Shown: positions 44,233-57,982, counted from the stretch's first letter. The stretch is DNA of 64,000 nucleotides from Eucommia ulmoides (GCA_016647705.1 CM028338.1:10873240-10937239); one strand, 5' to 3'. The notes: generated by a model not told the origin, from the letters alone. A program made the numbers and translations.

Positions 44233-46342
44233 TGTTGATCCTAAGATTTTGGTGAACAATTAAGTATTGATGTTTTGGTAGAACTAATATTTAATTAAGT
44301 GTTTCAGAATTTTAAAGTTCCAGTGATGAAGACGTTAAATTGAATGGATGCTAAATGAAGATATTAAGATGATGAAGATGAATTAAGAGTTTGAAGAAAT
44401 TAGGATAAACAACTCAGGTAAATCTTAACTCTTAATATCCTATTTAGGAACACACATGTCACAAAATGAATTTTATATTTTATGTGTGTTTTGGTTAAGT
44501 GTAATTATTTTCTCCTATGTGAATTGAAAAAAAATAATCTTGAATGGCCAAAATAAAATTTAAGAATACTAGTGGAGCTTATTTAAGAGAAAATATGGAT
44601 AAAGGGGCGAAATCGTAAAAGAAAGTGAGTAAAAAACGAGATTAGAGAAAAGATCCAGAAGAGAGAAGTCGACTGAGGAGTCGACCGGCCTATGGTGGCT
44701 GAACTTTCTCAATCGAAGAGTCGACTGACCGGTCGACCGGTAAAAATAACTAAACTCTCTGAATCGAAGAGTAGACTAACAGGTCGACCAGTGAAAGCAT
44801 GAAAAACTCTCTGAATCAAAGAGTCGACCGAGCAGTCGACCGATGAACTGCATAGGCTACTTCCAGTATCTTTCAGTCGACTGGGCAGTCAACTGAACGT
44901 GTAGTTTCAGGATACTGTTTGATTCGAGTTTAAATCCAAAAGTAGTTGTTTTTTGTTAGGATTTGAGAGATATTTCGGGGATATTCTCTTTATTCAAGAT
45001 ATGGTTTATATACTAATTAAATTCTTTCAATATGGTTCATTAAATATTAATGTTTCTCAATTTGATACTTAAAATGGATTCTATACTTATTTATTTTGAT
45101 TGAGAAATACTTTGGAGTTTAATTGAATGTTTTGAAAGTTGTTATTTAGTTAAATTGAACCTAAATGAAATCCTTATGTTATAAGGGGTCTATACGAACT
45201 TTTTATTGTCAAGACACTTGTAAACTAGCCGTTGGAAGGTTGATTATATGGTCCTTTAAATAAATCTGCGAATTTTATTAGAGATAAAAATCATTCTAAG
45301 AGAGTTAATCATTTTGTATCATTTTGAGAGAGATTTTATAAAAGTTAGTATTCTACGTTATTGTGAGCTATTCTTAAGAGTGATTCGGATAATCAATTGC
45401 GATCTATTCTTACTGATACCAGATTTGAAGCTATACTGTTCTAATAATTATTTCTATAGATTCTGGGTGAGATCTTTCTATATTGTTTATCATTTATTAT
45501 TTCATATTTTGAAAATTGATTTTAGAAATTATTTTTGATTTTTAAAGAAAATATTCTTTCAAACAATTTTTTAAATCTGATTACATGCTACAATTTGCTA
45601 CCCATATTCTTATTAATATCATATTTCTGTATCTCACATATTTCTATCACTAGTTGGGATATTAATTGAGTTTTTATTTATCTGGGGTGGTAGAATCTCC
45701 GAGTGAGATTTACTACTTATCAATTTTTGTATTAGTGAGTTGTGACGGGTTAAATATTATTAGGGATATTTAATCAAGGGTAGTTGGGTTTCAGTCTCTT
45801 CCTGTAAAGAGATTGAGTATTAATTCTTCCTGAATAGAATTAGTGTGAGTGTTTTGTAAAGGTTTCATCCTTACCTATGAAAAGGATAGTTGGAGTGTTT
45901 TGTGGGGTTTTGATTCTTGTGCCCTAGTGTTAAAAAGAATTAGGTTATTCTTTAGCCTGTAAAATGTAGAGGTTATTCCTTAGCCTGAGAAAAGGAAATT
46001 GTAAATGTTGATTTTGAGCTTGTAAAAGAATCGGTGTGCGAGTTTGGTTCCTACCTTTAAAGGGATCTTTGTTTTAGTGGGTGCGACATCTGTAAAGTTC
46101 GAGGGACTGAATTAGCCAAGAGTCGCTTGGTGAACCAGTATTAATCTTTTGTGTGCTGCATTACTATTTTGTTATTTTTGTTGTGTGGTGTGTACTTAGA
46201 TTGATTATATTATTCTGCTATGTGATAAACATAATACTTAATTTAGGCTTAAAATTAATTAATTGATTTATTGAAGTTTTATTCTGATTATTTTTTAATT
46301 ACCCAATTCACTTCCCCTCTTGGGTATTCTACTAGGCCAACA
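44233..46342 (+). repeat. 5' LTR of copia B
   Basis: 2,110 bp, with the GTCGAC-rich block at 44660-44900. The ORF at 45314-45538 is spurious. Confidence 0.93.
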
Positions 46343-46419
46343 ATTAGCATCGGAGCTGGTTAGGTCGAATCTATTTTGCTAACAAAGATCACATGGCACA
46401 CATAGTAGGCATACTAGCT

Positions 46420-47870
46420 GAGGGGTAGTGTTTGCACCGACCACCCTTATTTGCAGGTGAAAGATACTCATTTTGGAAAGATAGGATGATAACCTTTCTT
46501 CAGGCTACAAATTACAATGTGTGGCTAACAATCGAGGATGGTCCATTCATTCCAATGGAAAACTGAGTTGAGAAGAAAAAGGAACAACTCACTGCTTCTG
46601 ATAAGCAGAAACTCTCTATTGACTTTCAAGCTATCAATATTCTCTTTTGTTCTTTCGATGCTAATGAGTATTCTAGAGTTTCAGGTTGTAAATTCGCAAA
46701 GGAGATGTGGGATAAGCTACAAGTCACCCACGAAGGGATAAGTCAAGTGAAGCAGTCAAAAATCAATCCACTTATGAGAAAATTTGAGCTGTTCAAGATG
46801 GAGGAGAATGAATTGATTCATGAGATGTCCACTTGCTTCAACAACATATGCAATAGTATGAAACAACTCGAAAAACCATACTCCATGGAGGATAGAATAT
46901 GAAAGGTCCTAAGGTCCTTGAATAAAATATGGGAGTCAAAAGTGACGACAATCGAGGAAGCCAAGGATCTTGGAAAATATGACATCGATGATCTAATTGG
47001 TAATTTGATGACTCATGAATCGGCGATCAAAGGCTACAAGGATGATACCGAAAATAGCAAGAGAAAATCCTTGGCACTAAAAGTTCAAAAAATTGAAGAA
47101 GATGATGACAGTGATGATGAAAGCCTTGATAGTGAGCAAGAAAAGAATGTATCACTTCTCACAAACAATTTTAGAAGAATGATTCGGCGCACATTCTGTG
47201 GGAAAAGAAATCTCAACATGTCTAAAGTCGAATGCTACAACTGTCGTCAAACCGATTATTTTCAAAATGATTGTCCCAAACCAAAGAAGGATAAAGAAAA
47301 GGAAAATAGGAAGAAAGAAAAGAAGAAAGCAAAGAAGAGTAAGACGAAATCGATGAAGGCTACCTGGGATGATACCGATTCAAATATCTCGGAAGAATCA
47401 AATAGTGAGGATACGTCCATACTTGCATTAATGGCCACTGGTGGTGAGGTAACCGATTGTTCAAGTTCATGTCCTTTAAATTTTGATGAATTGTTTGATG
47501 TTTATCAATAACTTTCGCATGATTAAAAAAATCAGTGTTCTAAAATAAATGTCCTTCAAAGTAAAATTAATACATTAAACAAGCAAGTGGTGGATTATGA
47601 ATTTGAAAGCAATGGGTTGAAATCTAAATTGATGGATTGCAATCAATTGTTCTCAAATTTATCGGTGGTGAAAACAATTTGAAAATTCTTTTGGGAAGTT
47701 CACGTGGAGTTTTTGATAAAGCCAGTGTTGGATTTCAGAAAAATCTTAAACAAAAACACTTTCAAAAATTATTTTCTGAAACCAATGTTCTTATTAGATG
47801 TTTCAAATGTAACGTTGTGGGGCATACTATTCATAGATGTTTTGCAAAACTATCTAACTGTAGATAAGTT
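46420..47870 (+). pseudogene. Copia B gag region remnant
   Basis: Same gag layout as copia A: MWDKLQVTHEGISQVKQSKI near 46705, EAKDLGKYDIDDLIGNLMTH near 46955-47015, a CCHC-like knuckle region near 47225-47275, a long lysine/glutamate-rich tail (47280-47370) and a second knuckle CFKCNVVGHTIHRC near 47797-47840. Broken. Confidence 0.88.
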
Positions 47871-47999
47871 TGGGTTTTGAAAGGAACTAAAATTATCCCG
47901 ACTAACAAGATAGGACCTACGTAAGCTAGGTACCACTTAGGAACTATTTGAGATGCTCCTTGTAGGTTATTCTAAAAGCATCAATAAGTAAGGACAAAT

Positions 48000-49345
48000 A
48001 GTTCCTGGATAGTGGTTGTTCTCAACACATGACGGGAAATTAAGGAAAATTTACATCTTTGACACCTAAAGATGGAGGTCATGTGACTTTCGGTGACAAT
48101 GCAAAGGGTAAAATTATCGGTATAGGTAATATCGGTAATGGTACTACTATGATTAAAGATGTGTTACTAATTGATGGACATAAACATAATTTACTTAGTA
48201 TTAGTCAACTTTGTGACAAGGGCTATAATGTTATATTTGATCATAATAGATGCATCATTAAGAATAGTCATGATAGTAGTATCTTGCTAATTGCATCACG
48301 TTTTTAGAATGTGTATACTTTCTATTTTTATGATTTTAATTCTCAAAATTTATCTTGTTTGAATGCTTTACCTAAAAATAGTTGGTTATAGCATAGAAGA
48401 CTTGGGCATGCTAGTATGGAGTTAATTTCTAACTTATCTAAGAAGAGTCTTGTACGTGGCCTACCTAATTTGAAATATGTGAAGGATAAAGTATGTAATG
48501 CATGTCAATTAGGCAAGCAAGTTAGATCATCATTTAAGAAAAATATGCACACGTCTACGTCTAGATGTCTTGAATTATTGCATCTTGATTTATTTGGGCC
48601 TGACTTTGTTGCTAGTTTTGGTGGTAAGTTTTCTGCATTTGTCATAGTTGATGATTATTCTAGACTTACCAGGGTATATTTTCTTGCCAAGAAAAGTGAG
48701 GTTGCTTCCGTTCTTGCTAAATTTTGTAAACGTGTTCAAATTGAGAAGTAATGTATTATCATTAACATTCGTAGTGACAGAGGAAGAGAATTTAAGAATG
48801 ATGAAGTAGTAAGTTATTATGATGAGCAGGGTTATGCTCACAACTTTTCTGCACCAAGATCACAGCAACAAAATGGTGTAGTGAAAAGAAATAACAGAAC
48901 ACTTCAAGAAATGGCAAAAACAATGCTAAATGAAAATTGTTTACCAACCTACTTCTGGGCCGAAGCAATAAGTACCACTTGTGACGTTGTAAACCGAGTA
49001 TCAATTCGTAGAGGGTTTAACAAAACCCCATATGAAATCTGGAATGGTAAGACTCCTAATATTTCCTATTTTAAAGTCTTTGAATGCAAATGTTTTATTT
49101 TGAATGACAAGGATAATCTCGTTAAATTTGATGCTAAATCCGATTATAGAATTTTCCTTGGATATGCTACTAATAGTAAGGCTTATAGAGTTTATAATAA
49201 ATGTACTTTAGTAGTAGAAGAAACTATGCATATTGTTTTTGAGGAAGCTGATCCATACTTGTCAAGAAAGGTTTTGGATGATGATGATGCAAGTATCTTA
49301 AAGAACCAAAACCAAGGTAATGATATACAAAAGAAGTCTCACTAA
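48000..49345 (+). pseudogene. Copia B protease and integrase region remnant
   Basis: Protease trace near 48003-48035, then TPKDGGHVTFGD (48062), the GAG-pre-integrase and zinc-binding end, and integrase core with VDDYSRLTRVYFLAKKSEVA near 48647-48705. It ends with YEIWNGKTPNISYFKVFECK near 49030-49090. Broken. Confidence 0.88.
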
Positions 49346-49369
49346 GAGGAAGAACCTAAGGAGAAGGAT

Positions 49370-50985
49370 TTGACTTTACCAAGAGCTATAAAGAAAGTAC
49401 AAAGACATTCAATTAAAGAAATCATCGGTAATTTTGAAAAAGGTATAAGTATTCGATCTTCTCTTAGGGATATAATCAATCTTTCTTTCTTATCTCAAAT
49501 TGAACCTGAAAATATAAATGAGGAATTAATTGATAAATCTTGGATTTCCGTAATGCAAGATGAGTTAGTTCAATTTGAGCAGAACAAAATGTGGTGTCTT
49601 GTTCCGAGACCGGATTTTCATCCAGTTATTGGTACTAAATGGGTATTTAGAACCAAAAAGGATGAATCTGGTATGATAATTAGAAATAAAGCAAGATTAG
49701 TAGTACAGGGCTATAATCAAGAGGAAGGAATTAATTATAATAAAACTTATGCTCTTGTTGCTAGACTAGAAGCAATTAGAATGCTACTCGCCTTTGCATG
49801 TTCACGTAATTTTAAGTTATACCAAATGGATGTAAAGAGTGCATTTTTAAATAGCTTTCTAGCTGAAGAGTTTTATGTGGAACGCCCCCCGAGATTTGAA
49901 AGTGATAAATTTCTCGATCATGTATTTAAACTTCTCAAGACTTTGTATGGGCTCAAACAAGCTCCTAGAGCTTGGTATGAGAGATTTAGCCGAAATTTGA
50001 TCGAAAATCATTTTTGAAGGAGTATTTGTGATATTACACTATTTGTTAAGCAAACTAATTCTGATATCCTATTAATACAAGTATATGTTTATGATATCAT
50101 TTTTGAATCTACTAATGAGGATTTTTGCCAAGAGTTTACTAAGATAATGCAGGTTGAATTTGAAATGAGTATGATGGGAAAGTTGAATTTATTTCTTGGA
50201 TTGCAAATTAAGCAAACCAAATAAGGGATATTTATAAACTAAGCTAAATACACCAAGGCGTTGTTAAAGAAATATGGCTTAGAATGAGCTAAAGAATACA
50301 AAACTCCCATGGCAACGGCTACAAAAATTGAAAAAGATGATACAGGCAAAAGCGTTAATGAAAAAGATGTATCGAGGTATTATTGGTAGTTTGTTGTATT
50401 TAACTGCTAGTAGACCTGACATTATGTATAGTGTTTCTCTTTATGCGAGATTTTAGTCTTGTCCTAAAGAATCAAACTTGAGTGCGGTTAAGCGAATTTT
50501 TTATTATTTAAAGGCGACGACTGACCTAGGATTATGGTATCCTAGGGGGAGTGATTTTAAATTGGTAAGTTACTCCGATGCTGACTTTGCCGATTGCAAA
50601 GTTGAGCAAAAAAGCACAAGTGGATCATGTCATTTATTAGGACATGCTTTGGTTTCTTGGTCAAGCAAAAAACAGAATCCGATAGCCTTATCTACTACTG
50701 AGGCTGAATACATGGCAGCTAGTAAATATTGTGCTCAAATTTTATATATTAAGTAACAATTAAATGATTTTGGCGTATGTATGGAGGAGGTCCCGATCTT
50801 TTGTGATAGTAAAAGTGCTATATGTTTAAGTTAAAATCCTACACAACACTCATAAACTAAACACATAGAGATTAGACATCACTTTATTTGTGATCATATT
50901 CAGAAAAGAGATATTACTATTGAGTATATTGATACCTCCGACCAGCTTGCTGATATTTTTACCAAACCACTAGCGGAAGATCAGT
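49370..50985 (+). pseudogene. Copia B reverse transcriptase and RNase H remnant
   Basis: RT landmarks GTKWVFRTKKDESG, YQMDVKSAFLNSFLAEEFYV and LYGLKQAPRAWYERFS (49630-49995). RNase H landmarks SYSDADFADCKV and KSTSGSCHLLGHALVSWSSK (50565-50670), then the tail LADIFTKPLAEDQF near 50945-50985. Broken. Confidence 0.9.
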
Positions 50986-51363
50986 TTGTGAAAATCATTC
51001 GCGGTTTGGGTATGGCTAGGCATAATGATGTTTGCCTAGACTAAGTTACATGTGTTGTGATCCCGCTCTCTAAATTTGTTTTTGAAGATGACAAATGGGT
51101 AGAAATTAGTGATATTTTACTAAGGGGGAGTAATGTTTTATTAAGGGAAAGTATTCTAAAACTACTGTGTTTTAAACAAAAGGGAAGGGAGAAATTTAAA
51201 AAAATTGTGCTTTATTGAGTATTTTTAAATTATGCATTATTGAAATCTTCATTATGATGCTTTAACGAGTTAAAGAACCCGTCCTCAGACTCAGGGGAGT
51301 GTGGTTATATTTTATGTTGAAGAAAATATCAAAGTTAATTGTCATCATAAAAAAGAGGGAGAT

Positions 51364-53632
51364 TGTTGATCCTAAGATTTTGATGAACAATTAAGTATTG
51401 ATGTTTTGGTGGAACTAATGTTTAATTGAGTGTTTCAGAGATTTAAAGTTCCAATGATGAAGACGTCAAATTGAATGGATGCTAAATGAAGATGTCAAGA
51501 TAATGAAAAGGAATTAAGAGTTCAAAGAAATTAGAAAAAATAACTCAGGTAAATCTTAACTCTTAATATCCCATTTAGGAACACACACATGGCACAAAAT
51601 GAATTTTATCTTTTATGTGTGTTTTGGTTAAGTGTAATTATTTGCTCCTATGTGAATTGAAAAAAAATAATCTTAAATGACTAAAATGAAATTTAAGAAT
51701 ACTAGTGGAACTTATTTAAGAGAAAAAATGGATAAATGGGCGAAATTGTAAAAGAAAGTGAGTAAAAAACGAGATCAGAGAAAAGATCCAGAAGGGAGCT
51801 ATCGACTGAGGAGTTGACCGACCAATGGTGGCTAAACTCTCTGAATCAAAGAGTCGACTGACCAGTCGACCGGTGAAAACAACTGAACTCTCTAAATCGA
51901 AGAGTCGACTGACAGGTCGACCGGTGAAAACATGACAAACTCTTTGAATCGAAGAGTCAATCGAGCGGTCGACCGATGAACTGCACGGGCTACTTCCAGT
52001 ATCTTTCAATCGACTAGGCAGTTGACTGAACGCATAGTTTCAGGATACTGTTTGATCCGAGTTGAAATCCAAAAGTAGTCATTTTTTGTTAGGATTTGAG
52101 AGAGATTTCGGGGATATTCTCTATATTTAAGATATGGTTCATATACTAATTAAATCCTCTCAATATGGTTCATTAAATATTAATATTTCTCAATTTAATA
52201 CTTAAAATGGATTCTGTACTTATTTATTTTAATTGAGAAATACTTTGGGGTTTAATTGAGTGTTTTGAAAGTTGTTATTAAGTGAAATTGAACCTAAATG
52301 GAGTCCTTATGTTATAAGGGGTCTATAAGAGCTTTTTATTGTCATGATAATTGTAAACTAGCTGTTAGAAGACTAATTACATGTTCCTTTAAATAGACCT
52401 GCGAATTTTGTTAGAGATAAAAATCATTCAAATAGAGTTAATCATTCTATATCATTTTGAGAGAGCTTTTATAAGAGTTAGTATTCTACATTATTGTGAG
52501 CTATTCTAAGAGTGATTCTGATAATCAATTACGATCTATTCTTACTGATACCGGATTTGAAGCTATACTGTTCTAATCATTATTTTTGTGGATTCTAGGT
52601 GAGATCTTTCCATATTGTTTATTGTTTATTATTTTATATTTTGAAAATTGATGTTAGAAATTATTTTTGATTTTTGAAGAAAATATTCTTTCAAACAATT
52701 TCTTGAATCTGATTACGTACTCCAATTTGCTACCCTTATTCTTGTTAAAATTAGATTTCTGTATCTCACATATTTCTATCACTAGTTGGGATATTAATTG
52801 TGTTTTTATTTATTTGAAGTGGTAAAAGCTTCGAGTGAAATTTACTACTTATCAATTTTTGTATTGGTGAGTTGTGACAGGTTAAATATCATTGGGGATA
52901 TTTAATTAAGGGTAGCTGGGTTTCAGTCTCATCCTATAAAGAGATTGATGTATAATTCTTCCTGAATAGGATTAGTGTGAGTGTTTTTTAAAGGTTTCAT
53001 CCTTACTTATCAATTTTTGTATTGGTGAGTTGTGACGGGTTAAATATCATTGGGGATATTTAATCAAGGGTAGCTGGGTTTCAGTCTCTTCCTATAAAGA
53101 GATTGATGTATTAATTCTTCCTGAATAGAATTAGTGTGAGTGTTTTGTAAAGGTTTCATCCTTACTTGTGAAAAGGATAGTTGGAGTGTTTTGTGAGATT
53201 TTGATTCATGTGTCTTAGTGTTAAAAAGAATTATATTATTCTTTAACTTGTAAAAAATAGATGTTCTTTCTTAGCCTAAGAAAAAGAAATTGTAAGGGTT
53301 GATTCTGAGCCTGTAAAAAAATCGGTATGCAGGTTTGGTTCCTACCTTTAAAGGGATCTTGGTTTTAGTGGGTCAGACCTTCGTGGAGGTCGGGGGACTG
53401 AATTAGCTAAGAGTAGCTTGGTGAACCAGTATAAATCTTTTGTGTGCTGCATTACTACTTTGTTATTTTTGTTGTTTGATGTGCACTTAGATTGATTATA
53501 TTATTCCGCTGTGTTATAAAGATAATAATTAATTTTAGCTTAAAATTAATTATTTGATTTATTCAAGTTTTATTCTGATTATTTTTTAATTACCCAATTC
53601 ACCCCCCTCTTGGGTATTCTACTGGGCCAACA
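51364..53632 (+). repeat. 3' LTR of copia B
   Basis: 2,269 bp, longer than its partner because of an internal tandem duplication (52847-53165). GTCGAC-rich block at 51790-52035. The minus-strand ORF at 51716-52009 is the shadow of that block. Confidence 0.93.
52847..53165. repeat. ~158-bp tandem duplication inside copia B 3' LTR
   Basis: The block CTTATCAATTTTTGTATTGG ... AAAGGTTTCATCCTTACTT occurs twice in a row (from about 52848 and 53006). The 5' LTR has it once. It therefore arose after insertion. Confidence 0.88.
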
Positions 53633-54005
53633 GTTCAAACTCTAACCTAGGTAATACTCTACTTGGTTGTAATCGGGAGGCTGACTGTCATGCTTGTATA
53701 CCTAATTTTAGAGCAATAAACCATGTGACGTTTGATGCAAATGATTTTTTTCAACACTCCCATCCTCGGTGAACTAGCATTGCCAATGTTAATGGAGGTA
53801 TCTATTTAGTAACAAGGGCTAGGATTGTGATATTATCACCAACCCTACCATTATTTAATATTTTACTCGTGCCTTCTCTTTCTGAGAAATTACTATCCGT
53901 GAGTCAAGTGACTAAAGACTTGAATTGTATTGTGGTCATTTAGTCTGGTTTTTGTCTTATTCAGGATATTCTCACCAAAGATATCACTTTTAATATGTTT
54001 AATTT
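53633..54005 (+). mobile_element. Older copia fragment, protease to pre-integrase part
   Basis: After the GTTCA duplication the older copia resumes, with a protease/GAG-pre-integrase-like reading (NHVTFDANDFF near 53718-53750 and LLVPSLSEKLLSVSQVTKDL near 53868-53925). It then passes into non-coding AT-rich DNA at about 54005. No LTR found on this side. Broken. Confidence 0.65.
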
Positions 54006-54239
54006 CAGTTTTCACCCTTTAATTTGAAGAAAGTTCACTGAATACACTTACTTTACTTATTGACCCCCAAAACTTTTGTTTTGACCTATTTTATCAAATT
54101 AACAGCCAAAAATATGTTATTTTTCAAAATTGAATTTTTTTCATAATAATTTAGATAGTTTAATTTCATTTTTAAACCTTCAATTTCAAGAAACTCAATA
54201 AATAAGTATTTAATTAGACAAATAATCGCCCAAAACACA
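54006..54239. other. No gene seen
   Basis: AT-rich sequence between the older copia fragment and the next LTR relic. Two minus-strand frames (54086-54438) have no recognisable motif. Confidence 0.4.
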
Positions 54240-56195
54240 AAAATTGCTACGGGCACACCCCTCCTCCCCCCTCTATCGAGAATAAGAAAAAGGATTTGAT
54301 GTTTCTTGGGAGTTGAGATAGGCAAAATTTAGCATCCCTAAGCCATTTCGATAAGTGGTATACATTGATTTTGGCAAAAATGAAAGATTTTACATGCAAT
54401 ATCATAAGTAGGGTGTGTCTAAAAAATGTTATGATCACACCATAAAGGGGTAACCCTTATCAAGTAGGGGGCATTTAATGCCCTATAGTTTTCTTGTGCA
54501 CTCATGAATGTGCAGGCAACCCAATGCTATAAATGGAGGCCATTTTTTTCAAAGGACCTGACCCCCCCCTCCCCTTTTTTGTTTTCCCTCTCTCTCTCTC
54601 TCTGTCTCTCACTCTCACTCTCTCTCTAAGATAAAAAAAAAAAAACTCTCGGGTTGGCTAGATTCCAAAGCTTTACACCCTTTACAAGCTCTCAAAAAAC
54701 TATCCAAAAATCATCTTGAAACCCGCATACAAAGAGGTCAAAAACCAAACAAGAAAATGAAGAAGAAGAAGAAGAAGAAGAAAGAGGTAAACAACTTAGG
54801 GAAATATATCCCCCCCTAAGCAAGGTTATCTTTCCTTAACCCTCTCACATATCATTTTGTTTTCCAAGTAAAAAACCACAAGAAACAAAACCCATAGAAC
54901 CTAAAACAAACCACTCACATAACATTAACCACTAATTATTTAATTTTCCGCTCTACGCCTTTCCACACTTTACTTTTTCTGTCATTTACTTTCTTACTCT
55001 GTGTTTTTCCGCGCTTTACTTTTCTTGTCCTTTTTTTTAGCCTAGGTCATAGACTGACACTAAGTCTCGGACCATGGTTTGGACCAATTTTTATATTTTA
55101 TATTTTTATTTTTTTTGAGTCTGGGCCATTGACTGGTATTAAGTCTCAGACCTTGGCCTGACACTATTTTTCTTTTCTTTTTAGTCTAGATCATGGACGG
55201 ACATTGAGTCTTGGACCATCGACCCTATATATGAGTTGAGTCTCCGTACTGACCCTATTATAATCTAAGTCAAGTCCCTCGTGGCTAAAATGTAGAATAA
55301 ACGAAGACTCTCTATTCCTCACGGGATAAGTGTGACCTTTTTCAGAAACATTTATCCCTAAGAAATTGGGTTTGGTTGAGGTGTTATTGACAAAAATAAT
55401 ATGCATTTCATTTTTATTTCATGTTGTCCTTCATTTTTTTTCTAAAATAAACAAAAGCGTGAAAAAAAATGATAAAAGAAAAATGAGTATTACAAAGTAG
55501 AGGTTTCTTTACAGAAAATGAGCTTTCTGTTTTACTAAAAAAAAAAAAAAAAAGAAAGAAAAAGGAAAACTTAAGTTTTTCTTAAAAAATTGATTTTTTC
55601 AAGTTTCTTCTTTTTAAAGAAGAAATGTCTTAAAAAAAATATTTTTTAAAAAAACTTGCATTATTTTTTTTAATAAAAAGAATTCTAAATGTTATCTTTA
55701 AATATCTTTTTCTAGGAAATGATTCTTACAAACGTTAACTTATATTTCCAAATATGCCTTTAAAATTTTTTTACAAAAACATATTTTTTTAACTTATTTT
55801 ATAAAAATGTGGGTTTTTAACTTGTTCCTATTTCTATAAAACAAAACTTTTTCTCAAAAACCAAAGAAAATTATTTGGACTTATTTTGATTTAAAGATTT
55901 ATTTAAACGTAGGTAGCGTCTTCGGATGGATATATTGGGGTGCCTAACACATTCGCTGAGTATAACCGACCTCTGAACTAAAGATATCTCTAGTTACAAC
56001 CTACTGTTTCTCGAGTCAAAACTTGAGTCATTTAAAAATAAAAATAATTTTTCAAAGTCGTGGTGTTTTGGCACACATTTTAACTCAATGCTAGGTTGGT
56101 GACACCATTTTTCAAACAAATTTCAGCCCAAAGAAATGTTTTCAAAACAGACACCTAGAAAAGTCTCTGAAACTGTTTTTTTTTAAAATGAATAG
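54240..56195 (+). repeat. Ogre/Tat-like gypsy LTR relic
   Basis: The left limit is approximate. A TATA box TATAAAT (54528-54534) is followed by a CT-rich leader (54583-54628) and an AAG run (54762-54780). Near 55937-55978 is GGGGTGCCTAACAC then TAACCGACCTCTGAAC, the wording commonly found in Ogre/TatII LTRs. At 56096-56106 TTGGTGACACC resembles the primer-site border of these elements. No gag or pol follows because a gypsy LTR begins at 56196. Probably a truncated or solo LTR. Confidence 0.5.
54528..54534 (+). promoter_or_regulatory. TATA box of the Ogre/Tat-like LTR
   Basis: TATAAAT followed after about 50-60 bp by a long CT-rich run, an arrangement usual in plant LTR promoters. Confidence 0.45.
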
Positions 56196-56849
56196 TGTCA
56201 CGATCCGCTCCGAACACCCGTCATCCCAGGGTCGGCGTGACGACAACATGACACCACCTATTACTTGCACTACTTCTTATACATTAGAAAGTGCATACAT
56301 TACTATACAATTCATTATAAAAGACATACATGATCTTTTTCTTTCATATGGTTTACCTTTGACAGTTCAACTCAAAAATTCCCAGATGATTCCACCTAAT
56401 GCCAGTAGGGGACCGTCTCCTAAAAGATTCACCTGCGAGTGTACTGCCTTTTTAGTAAAAAATATTTTTAACATAATAATAATACATTCTAAATAATACA
56501 ACATTTAAATGGATCAAGAGTAAATATATAAACACCACACAGTTAGTAAAATCTCCAGTATATAAGTAGTGAAAGTAAAGCGGTATAAATAAGTTCCATT
56601 CAAATTCATCTAATATCAAATAAGACCAATCACCATAATCAATAATAAATCACCCAATATATATAAAACACCACAACTCAAACACACATCTCAATCCCAT
56701 ACCCACCGGCTAAGCCATAGTGATCGTTTTAACCTCACAATCGGGAGTTGCAACGGTACTGTAACTATCCGTAGGATATGCCTTCCTAGTGAACCTAACT
56801 GCGCAAATCACCGCCTATCAGACGTCTCCGGAGGCCAATAATATAAATC

Positions 56850-57045
56850 ACCACATAATATCAATCACCATAATAAATATTTATCTACCGGACCACCCTT
56901 CGGACAGACCATAATATGAATTACCACCTGTCGGACCACCCTCCGGACAGGATATAAAAAACTATGGCATAGTCAACTCAATAATATCATTAACAAATCA
57001 CAAATAAATATCCATCTGCCGGACCACCCTCCGGACAGACCATAA
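56850..57045. repeat. Inverted-repeat units in solo LTR A
   Basis: Three units of CTG[TC]CGGACCACCCTCCGGACAG, each able to form a hairpin (CTGTCCGG against CCGGACAG with one or two mismatches). Counterparts of the arrays at 23685-24030 and 29690-30080. Confidence 0.75.
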
Positions 57046-57982
57046 TATAAATCACCATCTCATCAATACCGTCAAAATCACCAACGCCCACCTCTTTTTC
57101 GCAAAACCAACTTTTAAATCCGAAAATCATATTTTTCACTTTTGATTGAAAACCGTCTAATTTTAATAGAACCATTTTACCCCTCTCTATTTTTATGAAA
57201 ACCAAATATTTTCTATCCTCTTTTAAAACCACCAACTTCAACAAAACTCATTTTTGAACTTTCTTTTAAAAACCACCATATTTTAATAAAAATCCATTTC
57301 CGCAAACTCACCCAAAATCCAATGAAAATTATTAAATATCCGTCTTTTCAGAAACCAATACATTTTCCCAAAAATTCGTTTCACCAACTCACTCCAAAAA
57401 CTTGCTTGATCCATTATCATTTTGAAATCATACAGTGGAAGTAAACATAGATTTCATCATATGTATATATAAAAATAGTTTGGCAAGAAAATAGTACACT
57501 CATCTGATATTCTGCTCTCAAAAGCTCCACCAAATATCCGTTATTGAACTTTCGACAATTTTGAACCTATTTGTAACAAGGCCTAAATTAATAATATAGA
57601 GAAAATAACTTAATCGTACAATGCAAGCCCTACGTTCATAAATTTCCCATTCCCCACGTTTTGATATATGAAGATGTTATTCGACTAGTTGAGCGTCGTT
57701 AAAATTTACGATTTACACCTAATTCATATAAACGATCTTATTGTTTATTATTCTCATTTTGATATTCTAAGGTTAGAAACTAAATTTAGAATTCATAAAA
57801 TAAATTAGAAAATGTTACCCGCTCCGAACCGATCGTGGATCTCCCTAAAATTCCATGTATTTTTTATTCTACTCCCCACCGCCTAAGCGATGTCCCACCG
57901 CCTAGGCGAACGAGTGACTGCTTCTCCATTTCTCTCAACTGCATACTGCAGTTTCACCGCCTGGGCGAAAATCCACCGCTTA

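Larger units (their letters stand above)
44233..53632 (+). mobile_element. Ty1/copia SIRE/Maximus-like element B, nested in older copia
   Basis: A 9.4-kb LTR-to-LTR copia element of the same family as copia A, with a perfect 5-bp duplication GTTCA (44228-44232 and 53633-53637). LTRs are 44233-46342 and 51364-53632, starting TGTTGATCC and ending GGCCAACA. A primer-like site TTAGCATCGGAGCTGG follows the 5' LTR. The interior carries gag, protease, integrase, RT and RNase H in copia order. Broken at many points. Paired LTRs differ by roughly 9% by eye over the first 150 bp, so its age is similar to copia A. Confidence 0.93.

Noticed and set aside
55191-55406. 71-codon minus-strand ORF
   Set aside because: Lies in the Ogre/Tat-like LTR relic, no recognisable motif.
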